From Rhizobium sp. 18065 (GTDB lineage Bacteria; Pseudomonadota; Alphaproteobacteria; Rhizobiales; Rhizobiaceae), in NCBI RefSeq assembly GCF_902706095.1, contig NZ_CACSJP010000003.1, positions 124,001-188,000 on the forward strand: DNA of 64,000 nt. Reading direction: 5' to 3'. Positions 17,861 to 27,900 of the stretch are shown in pieces; the stretch's first letter is position 1, and each line of letters opens with the position of its first letter. Made by a program: the position numbers and the translations under genes. The notes under the pieces were generated by a model. That model worked only from the letters and a program-made list of their open reading frames with translations. It had not been told where the DNA came from and did no database searches.

Positions 17861-18555
17861 GCCGCGTCTTTAATCTACTAGTGCTAGTGGCTTTGGCTTT
17901 TGTCTTTACCGGTCTGATCGGGGCCTATGACGAACGGCAGATCCTGTCGGCGCTTGCCATTCGCTACCTGACCGAGGTTCCGCAGGGCCTCGGCGCGCCA
18001 AATGTCGTTACCGGTATCCTGATTTCGTTTCGCGGCTTCGACACACTGGGCGAAGTCGCCGTGCTTTTTATGGTCGCGGCAAGCGTCGGAACACTTCTCG
18101 GCGGCAAGGAGAAGGACGCAGTCATGTCAGAGGCACCTGAAAACGTCGGTCGACGCCCGCCGAGCGAGCTTGTGCGCAATGGCGCCGAGGTGGTGCTGCC
18201 GCTGATTTTTCTGTTCGGCGCCTATGTGATCATGAACGGTCACCTTTCGGCGGGTGGCGGCTTCCAGGGCGGCGCAGTCGTTGCGTCCGGAGTCATGCTG
18301 TTGATGCTGGCTTATCCACGCGGAAGGATCAACCTTGACGTTCTCAGCATCACGGAGTCCCTGGCGGGCGTCGTCTATGTGACGATCGGCATCCTCGGTA
18401 TCGTTTTTGCCGGTGGCTTCCTCGATAGCACGATCCTGCCCCGCGGCGAGTTTGGAGCTTTCATCAGTGCTGGTGCCATTCCGATCATTTCAGCCCTGCT
18501 CGGCATCAAGGTCGGTGCCGAGTTGAGTGTCATCATCGACCGTTTCCGCAGCTAG
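17857..18555 (+). CDS. mnhB: MbhE-MnhB fusion subunit of the Mrp complex
   Basis: A 232-residue protein. The first about 100 residues (TEVPQGLGAPNVVTGILISFRGFDTLGEVAVLF) correspond to the MbhE/MrpA C-terminal module. Residues 105-232 are MnhB, recognisable by LIFLFGAYVIMNGHLSAGGGFQGGAVVASG and GAIPIISALLGIKVGAELS. The stop of mnhG and the ATG overlap as ATGA. The fusion supplies the second part of MrpA that is missing from the big antiporter subunit. Confidence 0.87.
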   Translation: MSRVFNLLVLVALAFVFTGLIGAYDERQILSALAIRYLTEVPQGLGAPNVVTGILISFRGFDTLGEVAVLFMVAASVGTLLGGKEKDAVMSEAPENVGRRPPSELVRNGAEVVLPLIFLFGAYVIMNGHLSAGGGFQGGAVVASGVMLLMLAYPRGRINLDVLSITESLAGVVYVTIGILGIVFAGGFLDSTILPRGEFGAFISAGAIPIISALLGIKVGAELSVIIDRFRS

Positions 18556-18577
18556 CGCCACGAGGCAGGGTGTCATC

Positions 18578-18946
18578 ATGGGATTGCCGATTTCACAAAT
18601 ACTGCTGGCGACGGGATTTGCGCTGGTGCTGATCGGGTTCTGGGGCATTCTCAAGCACCGCAATATCCTGCGCATCATCATCGGGTTTTCGCTGGTGGAT
18701 ACCGGGTTGCATATCGTCATGGTGGCGACCGGCTATATCACCGGCGGAACCGCGCCGATTGTCGATGACGCGCTCTCCATTGCCGATGCCGCCGCGCGCT
18801 CCGTCGACCCGATCCCTTCGGCTCTGGTTGTGACAGCCATCGTGATCGGCTTTTCGGTGACTGCCGTCATGCTGTCTTTCGCAATCGTGCTTTATCAGGC
18901 CACCAAGACCCTTTCGATAGACAGGTTGACGGAGCAAAAATGGTAG
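18578..18946 (+). CDS. mnhC: Mrp/Mnh antiporter subunit C (NuoK-like)
   Basis: A 122-residue subunit with three transmembrane segments. It shows the MnhC/NuoK pattern FWGILKHRNILRIIIGFSLVDTGLHIVMVATGYI and IPSALVVTAIVIGFSVTAVMLSFAIVLY. The ATG at 18578 is preferred over an upstream in-frame codon that lies inside mnhB. Its stop overlaps the next gene's start. Confidence 0.9.
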   Translation: MGLPISQILLATGFALVLIGFWGILKHRNILRIIIGFSLVDTGLHIVMVATGYITGGTAPIVDDALSIADAAARSVDPIPSALVVTAIVIGFSVTAVMLSFAIVLYQATKTLSIDRLTEQKW

Positions 18947-21900
18947 ACGGCGTCCTGCAACCGCTGAACATCTTTCTCCTCGGCCTCGGGTGCGGATTTC
19001 TGATTCCGCTGCTCCACAAGATCGCCAGGCCGCTGCCGGCGGCAGCCTTTGTCATGGCGCTTGTGAGCATGACCGCGATCTCCGCTGCCTGCTTCTGGAG
19101 CCTCTACAATGGTGCCCCGACAATCGAAGTGCTGACAGCGGGCGTTCTGCCGCCGTTGTCGATCAACCTGCGTTTCGGGCTTGCCGAAGGGTTCTTTTCC
19201 GTCTGCGTCAACGTCGCTGCCCTTCTGGGCGCATGGCATATGTGGGACAGGCTACGCGCAAGCTATCCAGCCTTGCTGCTCTATCTGATCCTGATCATGG
19301 GCATCAACGGCATGGTGATGACCCGCGACCTGTTCAACCTGTTCGTGTTTCTCGAGATCGTCTCGATCGGTACCTATGGCCTTCTGGGCCTTGAACGAAC
19401 GCCGGCAACCCTTGCCGCGAGCTTCAAGTATATCATGGCGACCGTGATCGCTTCCTCGTTCTTCCTGTTGGGGGCCGCACTTCTCTATCATGTCACCGGA
19501 ACGCTCAATATTGACGACATGATCGCCAACCGCGCCTTGATCTCCGGGCCGATTGGAGCTGCCGCGCTGCTGTTTGTGCTGGCATGCCTGGTGGTGGAAC
19601 TGAAGCCGTTTCCGGCAAACGGCTGGGGGCTGGATGTATACGAGACGGCCCATAGCGGGGTTGCAGCACTTGTTTCGGGTGGCGTGTCCGCGGGCGTGTT
19701 CTTTGCGCTTTTCAAGCTTCTGCCGTTGTTTGAGAACCACCTCGATATCCTGGCTGTCTCCGGCGGCATAACCTTTCTGTTTTCCAATCTGGTCGGGCTT
19801 CAGCAGGCCAATGTTCAACGAATGCTGGGCTATTCCTCAATCGCGCAGATGGGGTTGTTGACCCTTGCCTTGTCGCTGATGCAGCAATTCGGTGCGCAGG
19901 AAACAATGCCGCTTGTGGTCGGCGGCTTGTTCATCAATCATCTTTTTGCCAAGGCGGGATTGTTCTGGCTTGCGGGCGTGATCGGGCGCAAGGATATCAA
20001 TGGCTGGTCCGACATTGCCGGGCGACCTTTGCTTCTCGGCATATTTGCGTTGCTTCTCGTGGCAATTTCCGGCTTGCCGCCATTTCCCGGTTTCTGGGCG
20101 AAATGGGAACTCATCATGCAGGTCGCCAAGGGCGAACGGTATATCTGGATCGCGGTCATCCTTGCCGGCTCCTTGCTGGAGGCTGCCTATATGTTCCGCT
20201 GGTTCAAGCAGGCCATGCGTCCCGTGAGCGGTGGCGTTGCGGTCACGCCAGGTCTTGGCAGGATGCTGCCAGTGTTGGGATGCGCCGTGCTGCTGACCGC
20301 AAGCGGTTTTGCGGCGGCCGGTCTTTCCGGTGCTGCCTCCCTTTCACTTGTTGCGCCGCTTTGCATCGGGGCTGGCCTCTATGCCTTGGACTGGCTTTCC
20401 GGACGGGCCAAGTGCCTGTTGATGCTTCTGGTCGTATTCTTTGGTGCGCGATGGATCCTGGATGATGTCGTTGGCGTGAACGCCTTGTTCGCCGCGATCC
20501 TGATCGTTGGCGGTCTGATCATCGGATCGTCTGGATTCTATCGGCCAGACGCACGCGCCGGGTTTTATCCGATGATGACAATTCTGCTGCTGTCGATCGC
20601 CAGTTTGCTGCAGGCTTCCACCAGTCTCGAATTCTTCTTCCATTGGGAAATCATCACGCTGTCTTCCTATTTTCTCATCACCCTCGGGCGCGGTGCCCAT
20701 CCTTACGCATTGCAATTCCTGCTGTTTTCGCTTGTGTCGGCATTCTGCCTGCTTGCCGGGTTCGGTATCGCAACAAGTGTCAATGGAACGACGGCTCTGT
20801 CCGCATTCGCGACCGCCGGTCCCGCAGCCGCGCCTGCCTTCCTGCTTCTGGCAGGCGGGTTTCTGGTCAAGGCGGGCGCTGTCGGCGTGCATGTCTGGTT
20901 GCCCGGTGCCTATGCCGAGGCGGATGACGACCTCTCAGCCATGCTCTCGGCCGTGATCAGCAAGATTGCCGTCTTCGGTCTGTTCATGACCGCATATCTT
21001 GCTATCCGATCCGAAGTCGGGCTCGAAATGGCGCATGTCATGGGTTGGATCGGTTTGCTGACAACAATTTCCGGTGCGATCATGGCGCTTCAGCAGGCAG
21101 ATATTAAGCGCATGCTGGGCTATTCCAGCATGAGCCAGATTGGTTACATAATCACCGCGATCGCTCTGATGAGCCATCTCGGCTGGGTGACGGCGTTTTA
21201 TCTTGTCGCCAACCACCTGATGGTCAAAGGCATCTTGTTTCTCGCCGTCGCCGGGATCGTGCTCAGGACAGGGACAAGACGGCTGGATCAGACCGGCGGG
21301 CTTGCGGGGAAGATGCCGTTCACGTTTGCAGCCGTCGTCATCGCGTTGATCTCGATGTCGGGGCTTCCGCCTCTAGCCGGTTTCGGGGGCAAATGGCTGC
21401 TGATCAGTGCGATGATGGAGAAAGGTTGGTCGGGGCTGGCGATCCTTGCCGCCGTGGCGACATTCCTCGGTTTTCTCTACATGTTTCGCTTGTTCCATGC
21501 CGTGTTCTGGGCACCGTCTGCAATCGTCAGAAGCGACATCAGGGAGGCGCCATTGCCGATTTTGGTGCCGCAGTTCGTACTGGTGGCCGGAATACTGGCG
21601 CTGTCGTTTTTTCCCAAGCTGGTCATGGAACCGGTATCAAACGCCATCGACCCGCTTTTCGCGTCCACCTTGGTCTGGAAGGGCATGTCGCTGGAGAGCA
21701 TCTACGACTATTGGAACCCGTTGCCCGTCATGGCTGTGACCGTCGTGGCCACAGTAATCCTGTTTCTTGTGTTTCTGCTGCTGTATTGGATTGGCGGCGG
21801 CCGTTCAGTTCCCCCCGGCGTAACGCGGTTTTACAGCTTCTACCGAGCAGTTTTCACGCCTCTGGTTACGCCGCTTGCCAATGCCTTCTGGGACGGCGTT

Positions 21901-22041
21901 TCCGGGCTGACCCTTGGCGCGGGCGGTGTCGTGCGCAAGATCTACACCGGCAATGGCCAGACCTATGCGCTTCATGTCCTCTATTATGTGATCGCGTTGT
22001 ACGCGCTTGGCACGTTCGGGTTTGGCTCTGGCATCCAGTAA
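18940..22041 (+). CDS. Double antiporter subunit: two fused MnhD/NuoL-M-N-like modules
   Basis: A 1033-residue polytopic protein containing two complete proton-conducting antiporter modules. Module 1 (about residues 60-425) carries the TM5 glutamate in NLFVFLEIVSIGTYG and a lysine in VVELKPFPANGWGLD. Module 2 (about 540-865) carries the glutamate in EFFFHWEIITLSSY and the lysine in GGFLVKAGAVGVHVWLPGAY. Each ends in a similar GLPP(F/L)xGFxxKW motif (about residues 374 and 807). Normal MrpA and MrpD are separate proteins with one module each. Here both are D-like and joined, with the MrpA tail provided by separate genes. The ATG at 18940 overlaps mnhC by 7 bases; GGAG at 18931-18934 is the ribosome-binding site. 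Confidence 0.9.
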   Translation: MVDGVLQPLNIFLLGLGCGFLIPLLHKIARPLPAAAFVMALVSMTAISAACFWSLYNGAPTIEVLTAGVLPPLSINLRFGLAEGFFSVCVNVAALLGAWHMWDRLRASYPALLLYLILIMGINGMVMTRDLFNLFVFLEIVSIGTYGLLGLERTPATLAASFKYIMATVIASSFFLLGAALLYHVTGTLNIDDMIANRALISGPIGAAALLFVLACLVVELKPFPANGWGLDVYETAHSGVAALVSGGVSAGVFFALFKLLPLFENHLDILAVSGGITFLFSNLVGLQQANVQRMLGYSSIAQMGLLTLALSLMQQFGAQETMPLVVGGLFINHLFAKAGLFWLAGVIGRKDINGWSDIAGRPLLLGIFALLLVAISGLPPFPGFWAKWELIMQVAKGERYIWIAVILAGSLLEAAYMFRWFKQAMRPVSGGVAVTPGLGRMLPVLGCAVLLTASGFAAAGLSGAASLSLVAPLCIGAGLYALDWLSGRAKCLLMLLVVFFGARWILDDVVGVNALFAAILIVGGLIIGSSGFYRPDARAGFYPMMTILLLSIASLLQASTSLEFFFHWEIITLSSYFLITLGRGAHPYALQFLLFSLVSAFCLLAGFGIATSVNGTTALSAFATAGPAAAPAFLLLAGGFLVKAGAVGVHVWLPGAYAEADDDLSAMLSAVISKIAVFGLFMTAYLAIRSEVGLEMAHVMGWIGLLTTISGAIMALQQADIKRMLGYSSMSQIGYIITAIALMSHLGWVTAFYLVANHLMVKGILFLAVAGIVLRTGTRRLDQTGGLAGKMPFTFAAVVIALISMSGLPPLAGFGGKWLLISAMMEKGWSGLAILAAVATFLGFLYMFRLFHAVFWAPSAIVRSDIREAPLPILVPQFVLVAGILALSFFPKLVMEPVSNAIDPLFASTLVWKGMSLESIYDYWNPLPVMAVTVVATVILFLVFLLLYWIGGGRSVPPGVTRFYSFYRAVFTPLVTPLANAFWDGVSGLTLGAGGVVRKIYTGNGQTYALHVLYYVIALYALGTFGFGSGIQ

Positions 22042-22048
22042 AAGCCGG

Positions 22049-23185
22049 CTATCGGGCGGCGACCGCGTTTGCCATGCCGCCCAGGATCCGGGCCGGCAGA
22101 AAGATCACCAGCGAGGCTGCGCCTTCGACGACCGAGGCACCGTCGCCGATCAAGGTCTGCGTTGCCGGAGCCTGATCCTCGCGAAGCAGGTTGCGCATAA
22201 GATCATTGTTGTTGACCTCATCCATGAGCGTCGGCGAACTGGCGAAGACGTTGTGTCTGCCACCGTCGAGGTCAGAGGCATCGATCACCGCGATCTCCTT
22301 CTGCTGCAACATGGCGATGTCCGAGCCGCTGCCGACACGCGGATGTCCACCTGTCAGGCGTCTGGAAATTCCAAGAGCACGATCGCGCCTGGAAACGATG
22401 ATCGTGAAGGGTTTGGGAAGTTTTCCGATATCGCGAACCTGGCTCTGGAAGACATCGACATCGATGTCCGGAGCCGCGAGTACGACGCCACCCAGTCGAT
22501 CGAGGCTGCTGCGGCGGCCGGTGACGGCTAGATCGCGCAGGGCTTCGGTCACGACATAGGCCCCCATCGAATGACCGACCAGGATGACCCTGTTCGCTTT
22601 GGTCTTCGAGGCAATCTCGATCGTTTCGGCAAGTCCTGCCCGACCGACAAGAGCGCTGTCCCTGTCGAAGACATAGAGTGGAAGCGCGCCGCCTGATGGC
22701 CAGGCGTAATGCAGCGCAACGGCGTTGATGTTGTAGTCATGCACAATCTGGGCGTTTCGGAAAATGCTGTCGGCAAAATTGTTGTTGTAGCCGTGCACGA
22801 AGATGAAGATTTCCCGGTCTTGCGGTGCGCGGGTCGCCAGTGCTGCGTTGAGTTGGGCGATGAACTGTTTGCGCTGGTCGATCGGCTGGTATTCGCGAGC
22901 GGTAAAGTGGCGGGACGGATCCGGTGTTCGGCCGGTCTTTTCGACATTCCCCGGTATGTGGTTTTCGGGAATGCCGATTTCGAACCTGGCAAAGTTCAGC
23001 GTCATCGATCGACCCGCGGAATAAGGAAGGCCTGGATTGTCCGACCGGGCGCGCGTCGTCGCCAGATAGATTGTTTCCGTTGTTTTCGGATCTCGGCCAG
23101 CCGGCGCATCGAGACCAATGACAGCACGCGGTCCGCCGCAGCTTGTCAACGAAATCAGGATGATCAGAAGGACACACAAACGCAT
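22049..23185 (-). CDS. DUF900-like alpha/beta-hydrolase lipoprotein
   Basis: A 378-residue predicted lipoprotein. The start at 23185 gives a short signal peptide, MRLCVLLIILISLTSC, with lipobox LTSC. The hydrolase fold shows EIFIFVHGYNNNFADSI (oxyanion loop), VALHYAWPSGG and the nucleophile elbow VGHSMGAYVVTEAL. The acid is probably the Asp in LAAPDIDVDVF and the His lies further on. The family (DUF900) is widespread in alphaproteobacteria without a defined substrate. An upstream extension of the frame adds 58 residues that would bury the signal peptide, so it was rejected. It is convergent with the Mrp operon (7-base gap). Confidence 0.83.
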   Translation of the reverse strand: MRLCVLLIILISLTSCGGPRAVIGLDAPAGRDPKTTETIYLATTRARSDNPGLPYSAGRSMTLNFARFEIGIPENHIPGNVEKTGRTPDPSRHFTAREYQPIDQRKQFIAQLNAALATRAPQDREIFIFVHGYNNNFADSIFRNAQIVHDYNINAVALHYAWPSGGALPLYVFDRDSALVGRAGLAETIEIASKTKANRVILVGHSMGAYVVTEALRDLAVTGRRSSLDRLGGVVLAAPDIDVDVFQSQVRDIGKLPKPFTIIVSRRDRALGISRRLTGGHPRVGSGSDIAMLQQKEIAVIDASDLDGGRHNVFASSPTLMDEVNNNDLMRNLLREDQAPATQTLIGDGASVVEGAASLVIFLPARILGGMANAVAAR

Positions 23186-23841
23186 GGAACAGCATCCGTC
23201 TCGATTTTGCAGAGAAGCTAACGATTTATGAGCAGCAAAGCGGCAAGTAGACAACGGCTTCATGGCCCGTTTTTGTATCTTTCCGGCAGGGAAGAAAGCA
23301 AGTGTGCTTTCGCGGTCACGCGGATATGCGGCGCGTCCATGCAAGAGGCTGTAGTGCACACGATTTTCCGGTGGCGAAATCTGTACGCTGTGCCTGTTTG
23401 CGGGATTCTATGCTGATCACTTCGCATCTTGAACAGCACTATAGTGCCTTGGCGAGGTCTGCGTTTTTACTCCGTGAGCCATCGTCATGAATATGTAAAG
23501 CGTTGAACGGGAGCAGCATGACTTCGGTTTCCATACAGAGTTCAGGCGGTCGCGTTGGGGAATATGTTGCGGGGCCAGGACGGATATGTCGGCTGATTTC
23601 CGTTTCTCCGATCCGTCGCCGAAGCCTTCGGGTTGCACATCGCTTCGTGTCTCTTGCCACTCAGGTTCAATGCTCAGCCGTATCCGTGAGCCACATGGCA
23701 CGTGGAAGTAAGGCTCCGTCGCATGTCCATTGCACAGCCTTGTCCGGAAACAATTTAGCAAGCCCAATCAAACGTCTTGAACCAACGACCCACACGTGAC
23801 GGCCATGCCGTTGCATCGAAATGCATATGGGGAATTCTTTC
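23186..23841. other. Divergent intergenic region, hydrolase / RND efflux operon
   Basis: 656 bases, visibly lower in GC than the flanks, with no gene I can support. It must contain the outward promoters of the lipoprotein hydrolase and the RND operon. No TetR-, MarR- or LysR-type regulator gene accompanies the efflux genes, and no clear palindromic operator was recognised. Confidence 0.4.
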
Positions 23842-24948
23842 ATGAAAACACGTCATTCAGCGTTGGAGTATAAGCTGTTCCTGGGTCCGGCAGCGGTGGC
23901 CTTGACGGCCATGCTTCTGGTTGGCTGCCAGGGGGAAGACGAGGGCGCTGAGCTGCCGCCACGGCCGGTCAAGACGGTCTCCGTCTCCTTCAGCCCTGAG
24001 GATACATTCGGCTCGCTGGTTGGCGAAATCAGGCCGGTTGTCGAGACGAGTTTCAGTTTTAGGCAGGGCGGCGAAGTCCGCGAACGCGATGTTGAGGTCG
24101 GAGATCTTGTCGAGCCGGGCACCGTGCTGGCTCGCCTCGACGCAGAAGACGCCCAGGACGCACTGCGCAAAGCCGAAGCAAACCTGTTTTCGGCTGAAGC
24201 CCAGTCCCAGAATGCGGAAATTTCGCGCGCACGCCAGCAACAGCTCTATCCGCGGACCACAACCCGCCAGGCTCTCGACAATGCGATCGCCCAGGCCAGC
24301 ATGGCGCAGGCTGGCGTCGATGCCGCCAAGGCCGGGTTGCGGATCGCCCAGACCAATCTCGACAATCGCGTGCTCAAGGCCAATGCGGCCGGCGTCGTGA
24401 CTGCGACCGGCGGTGAGGTCGGCCAGGTCGTTGGCGGTGGGCAGATGGTCGTTCGTGTCGCCCAGCTCGGTGCGCGTGACGCGGTCTTCGAGGTTCCGGA
24501 GGCAACCATACAGACCACAGGTGGTCAGGCGCGTGTCGATGTTCAGTTGTTGAGCAACCCGACCAGTACGGCGACGGGAGCCGTTCGCGAGATTTCTCCC
24601 ACGGCCAATCCGATTACCCGCAATTTCACCGTACGCGTCGGGCTTGACGCCGCGCCGGATGACTTCCGCTTCGGTAGTGCTGTCCGCGGTACGATCCGTC
24701 TTGCCGGGGCACCAGCGGCACGGCTGCCGATGACTGCGCTGTTCAATCAGAACAATGAGACAGCGGTCTGGCTGGTCGACGCTGCCTCCAGTACGACCAA
24801 GCTGGTTCCGGTTGAGGTTCATCGGTTCGACACACAGGATTTCCTCGTCACCAAGGGGCTGGCGAGCGGAGATCAGGTCGTGGTCGCCGGCGTCCAGCAG
24901 CTTCGTCCGGGCATGGCGGTTCGCCTTCTGGAAGGAAGCGCGAAATGA
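23842..24948 (+). CDS. RND efflux periplasmic adaptor (membrane fusion protein), lipoprotein
   Basis: A 368-residue adaptor that links an RND pump to an outer-membrane channel. The start at 23842 follows TGGGGAA at 23829-23834. The signal peptide ends in LLVGC, so the protein should be lipid-anchored like AcrA. Features in order: first half-lipoyl segment (FSFRQGGEVRERDVEVGDLVEPG), a coiled-coil hairpin with many Ala and Gln residues (about 90-160), a second lipoyl half (NRVLKANAAGVVTATGGEVGQVVGGG), then beta-barrel and membrane-proximal domains. It overlaps the pump gene by 4 bases. Confidence 0.92.
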   Translation: MKTRHSALEYKLFLGPAAVALTAMLLVGCQGEDEGAELPPRPVKTVSVSFSPEDTFGSLVGEIRPVVETSFSFRQGGEVRERDVEVGDLVEPGTVLARLDAEDAQDALRKAEANLFSAEAQSQNAEISRARQQQLYPRTTTRQALDNAIAQASMAQAGVDAAKAGLRIAQTNLDNRVLKANAAGVVTATGGEVGQVVGGGQMVVRVAQLGARDAVFEVPEATIQTTGGQARVDVQLLSNPTSTATGAVREISPTANPITRNFTVRVGLDAAPDDFRFGSAVRGTIRLAGAPAARLPMTALFNQNNETAVWLVDAASSTTKLVPVEVHRFDTQDFLVTKGLASGDQVVVAGVQQLRPGMAVRLLEGSAK

Positions 24949-27900
24949 ACGAAGGATTCAATCTGTCTGAATGGGCGATCCGGCGCCAGAGCCTCATCGT
25001 CTTTCTCGTTGTCATCAGCGCCATTGCCGGGGTTGTCTCCTATATCAATCTCGGCCGTGACGAGGATCCGGAATTTACCTTCAAGACGATGATCGTTTCG
25101 GCCGCTTGGCCGGGAGGCACGATCGAGCAGACTGCCGACCAGATCACCGACCGGCTCGAGCGCACGCTGGAGGAGGTGCCTAATCTCGACAACCTGCGCA
25201 GCCTGACCACGGCGGGCCAGTCGGTCATCTATGTGACGCTCGATGATTCGACACCGCCGGATCAGGTGGGCGAAAGCTGGTACCAGACCCGCAAGAAGGT
25301 CGGCGACATGCAGGCCACGTTGCCGGCAGGGGTTCGCGGACCGTTCTTCAACGATGACTTCGGCGATACATTTGGCATCATCTACAGCCTGTCATCGGAT
25401 GGTTTCAGTGATCGTGAAGTGCGTGACTGGGCTTATGAGGCACGCAACCGTCTGCTCAAGGTCGAGAATATCGGCAAGATCCAGCTGATCGGCACGCAGG
25501 ACGAGACGATCTATATCGAATTTTCAACCGAGCGGCTGGCAAGCCTCGGCCTCAGTGCAGCGACGGTGGTGAACACGATACAGGCGCAGAACGCGGTTCT
25601 GCCCTCCGGCCTGATGACCACGGAGCAGGATCGAACCATTCTCCAGGTGTCCGGAAGCCTCGTCGATGAAAACGACATCCGCAAACTGAATATTCCAACC
25701 GCTTCCGGTTTCGTACGGCTGGGCGATATTGCAAGCGTTGTCCGGGCCACTGTCGATCCTCCGCAGCCGCGGTTCAGGGTCAAGGGCAAACCGGCGATCG
25801 GGATCGCCATCTCGATGGCGTCGGGCGGCGACATCCTGCAGCTTGGCCAGAACATCGATGCAACGATGCGCCAGTTCGAGAACGATCTGCCGATCGGGAT
25901 CAACCTGTCGCATGTCGCAAGCCAGCCAGAGGTGGTCGAGAACGCCATCCGCGGGTTCACGACGTCGCTCGGCCAGGCTGTGGTCATCGTGCTCGGCGTC
26001 AGCTTCCTGGCGCTTGGTGTCCGCGCGGGTCTTGCCGTTGCTGTGTCCATTCCGCTGGTGCTTGCACTCACCTTCCTGTTCATGGACATCACCGGCATCG
26101 CCTTGCAGCGCGTGTCGCTTGGTGCGCTGATCATCGCGCTGACCTTGATGATCGATGACACCATGGTGACGGTCGAGACCATGATGGCCAAGCTGGAAGA
26201 GGGGTGGGACCGGGTAAAGGCCGCCTCTCACGCCTATAAGACGACGGCGTTCCCTATGCTTGCCGGCACGCTTGTGACGATTGCAGGGTTCATTCCGGTC
26301 GGGTTCGCCAGCAGTTCTTCGGGCGAATACGCTCGCTCGCTGTTCTTCGTGATCGGCTTCTCGCTCATCGTGTCTTGGCTCGTCGCCGTGCTGCTCACTC
26401 CGGTTGTCGGTCTCGCCGTGCTTAAATCCGGCGCAGCGACTGGTGAAAAGCAGGATGGTCCGGTGATCCGCGGCTTCAAGAACTTTCTCCATACCTGCAT
26501 GCGCCTGCGGGTCATGGTGATCCTTGGAACCGTTGCGATGTTCGTGCTCGCCCTTCTCGGGTCCCAGGCAATGAACCGGCAGTTCTTTCCGGCATCTGAC
26601 CGGCCGGAACTGATACTGCAATTGACCCTGCCGCAAAATGCATCGCAGGCAGCCACGGCGGCTGAGGTGGCCAAAGTCGAGGAAGTTCTGGCCGCAGACG
26701 AAGATGTTGCGGACTGGAGTTTCTACATCGGCTCGGACCCCGTGCGCTTCTATCTGTCGATGGATCTGCAGGCGCCTGCACCATCGCGCGCGCAGGCCGT
26801 CGTGATCGCCAAGAGCGTCGAGGCCCGCGATGCTTTGCAAAAGCGTCTGCAAAGCGAGCTTGACGAAAGAATGCCGGATATCATTGTTCGCGTCTCGCCG
26901 CTGGAAATGGGCCCGCCGGTCGGTTGGCCTATCCAGTACCGTGTTAGCGGCGCTGATATACCGGGTGTGCGCAACGTTGCCTGGCAGGTGGCGGACGCCA
27001 TCGCGCAGGTGCCAGGTGTGGTCGAGCCGAACCTCGACTGGAACGAGCCTGTGCGCAAGGTCGTCATCAATGTCGATCAGGATCGTGCCCGACTGGTCGG
27101 CCTGAACTCCGCGGTGATCGCCCAGACGCTGTTTGCCACCGCCTCCGGCGTGCCGATCACCCAGGTGAGGGACTCGATCTATCTCGTCAACGTGGTTGCA
27201 AGAGCCAATGCGGAAGAGCGCGTCGACGTCAATACGCTCCGTCAACTGCAGATTCCGGTCGGCCCCAATCACACGATACCACTCTCAAGCATTGCGACGA
27301 TCGAATACCAGACCACGCAGCCCATCATCTGGCGCCGTGACAGCTCGACCACCATCACTGTGCAGGCGGATGTCGCCGAAGGCGTCATGGCAGCGGGGGT
27401 CGTTGAGGCTGCACAGGACAAGATCGAGGAACTGCGCCTCGCCAACCCTGATTACGTCATCGAGGTCGGGGGTGCCGTCGAAGGTGCGGAGGAAGGTCTC
27501 GCATCCGTTCTGGAAATGCTGCCTTTGATGGGTATCATCATCCTGATTGTCCTGATGTTCCAGCTACAGAGTGTGCAGCGCTTGCTGCTGGTCGTCAGCG
27601 TCGTGCCGCTCGGACTGATCGGCGTCGTCTTGATCATGCTGGTCACCAATACGCCTGTCGGCTTCATTGCGGTGCTCGGCATGATCGCGCTGATCGGCAT
27701 GATCACCCGCAATTCCGTGGTGCTGATCGACCAGATCGACATCCGCATGGAAGAGCAGGGGCCGTCGTGGCAGGGGGTGATCGAGGTGACCGCGCAAAGA
27801 CTGAGGCCGGTGTTTCTGACGGCAGGATCGACGATCCTCGGCATGCTGCCGATCATCCGGGATCCATTCTGGTCACCGCTTGCCTTCACGGTCATTGGCG

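Noticed and set aside
23503..23799. Possible small gene of about 98 codons upstream of the RND operon
   Set aside because: No ribosome-binding site of note, Ser/Arg-rich composition and no recognisable motif.
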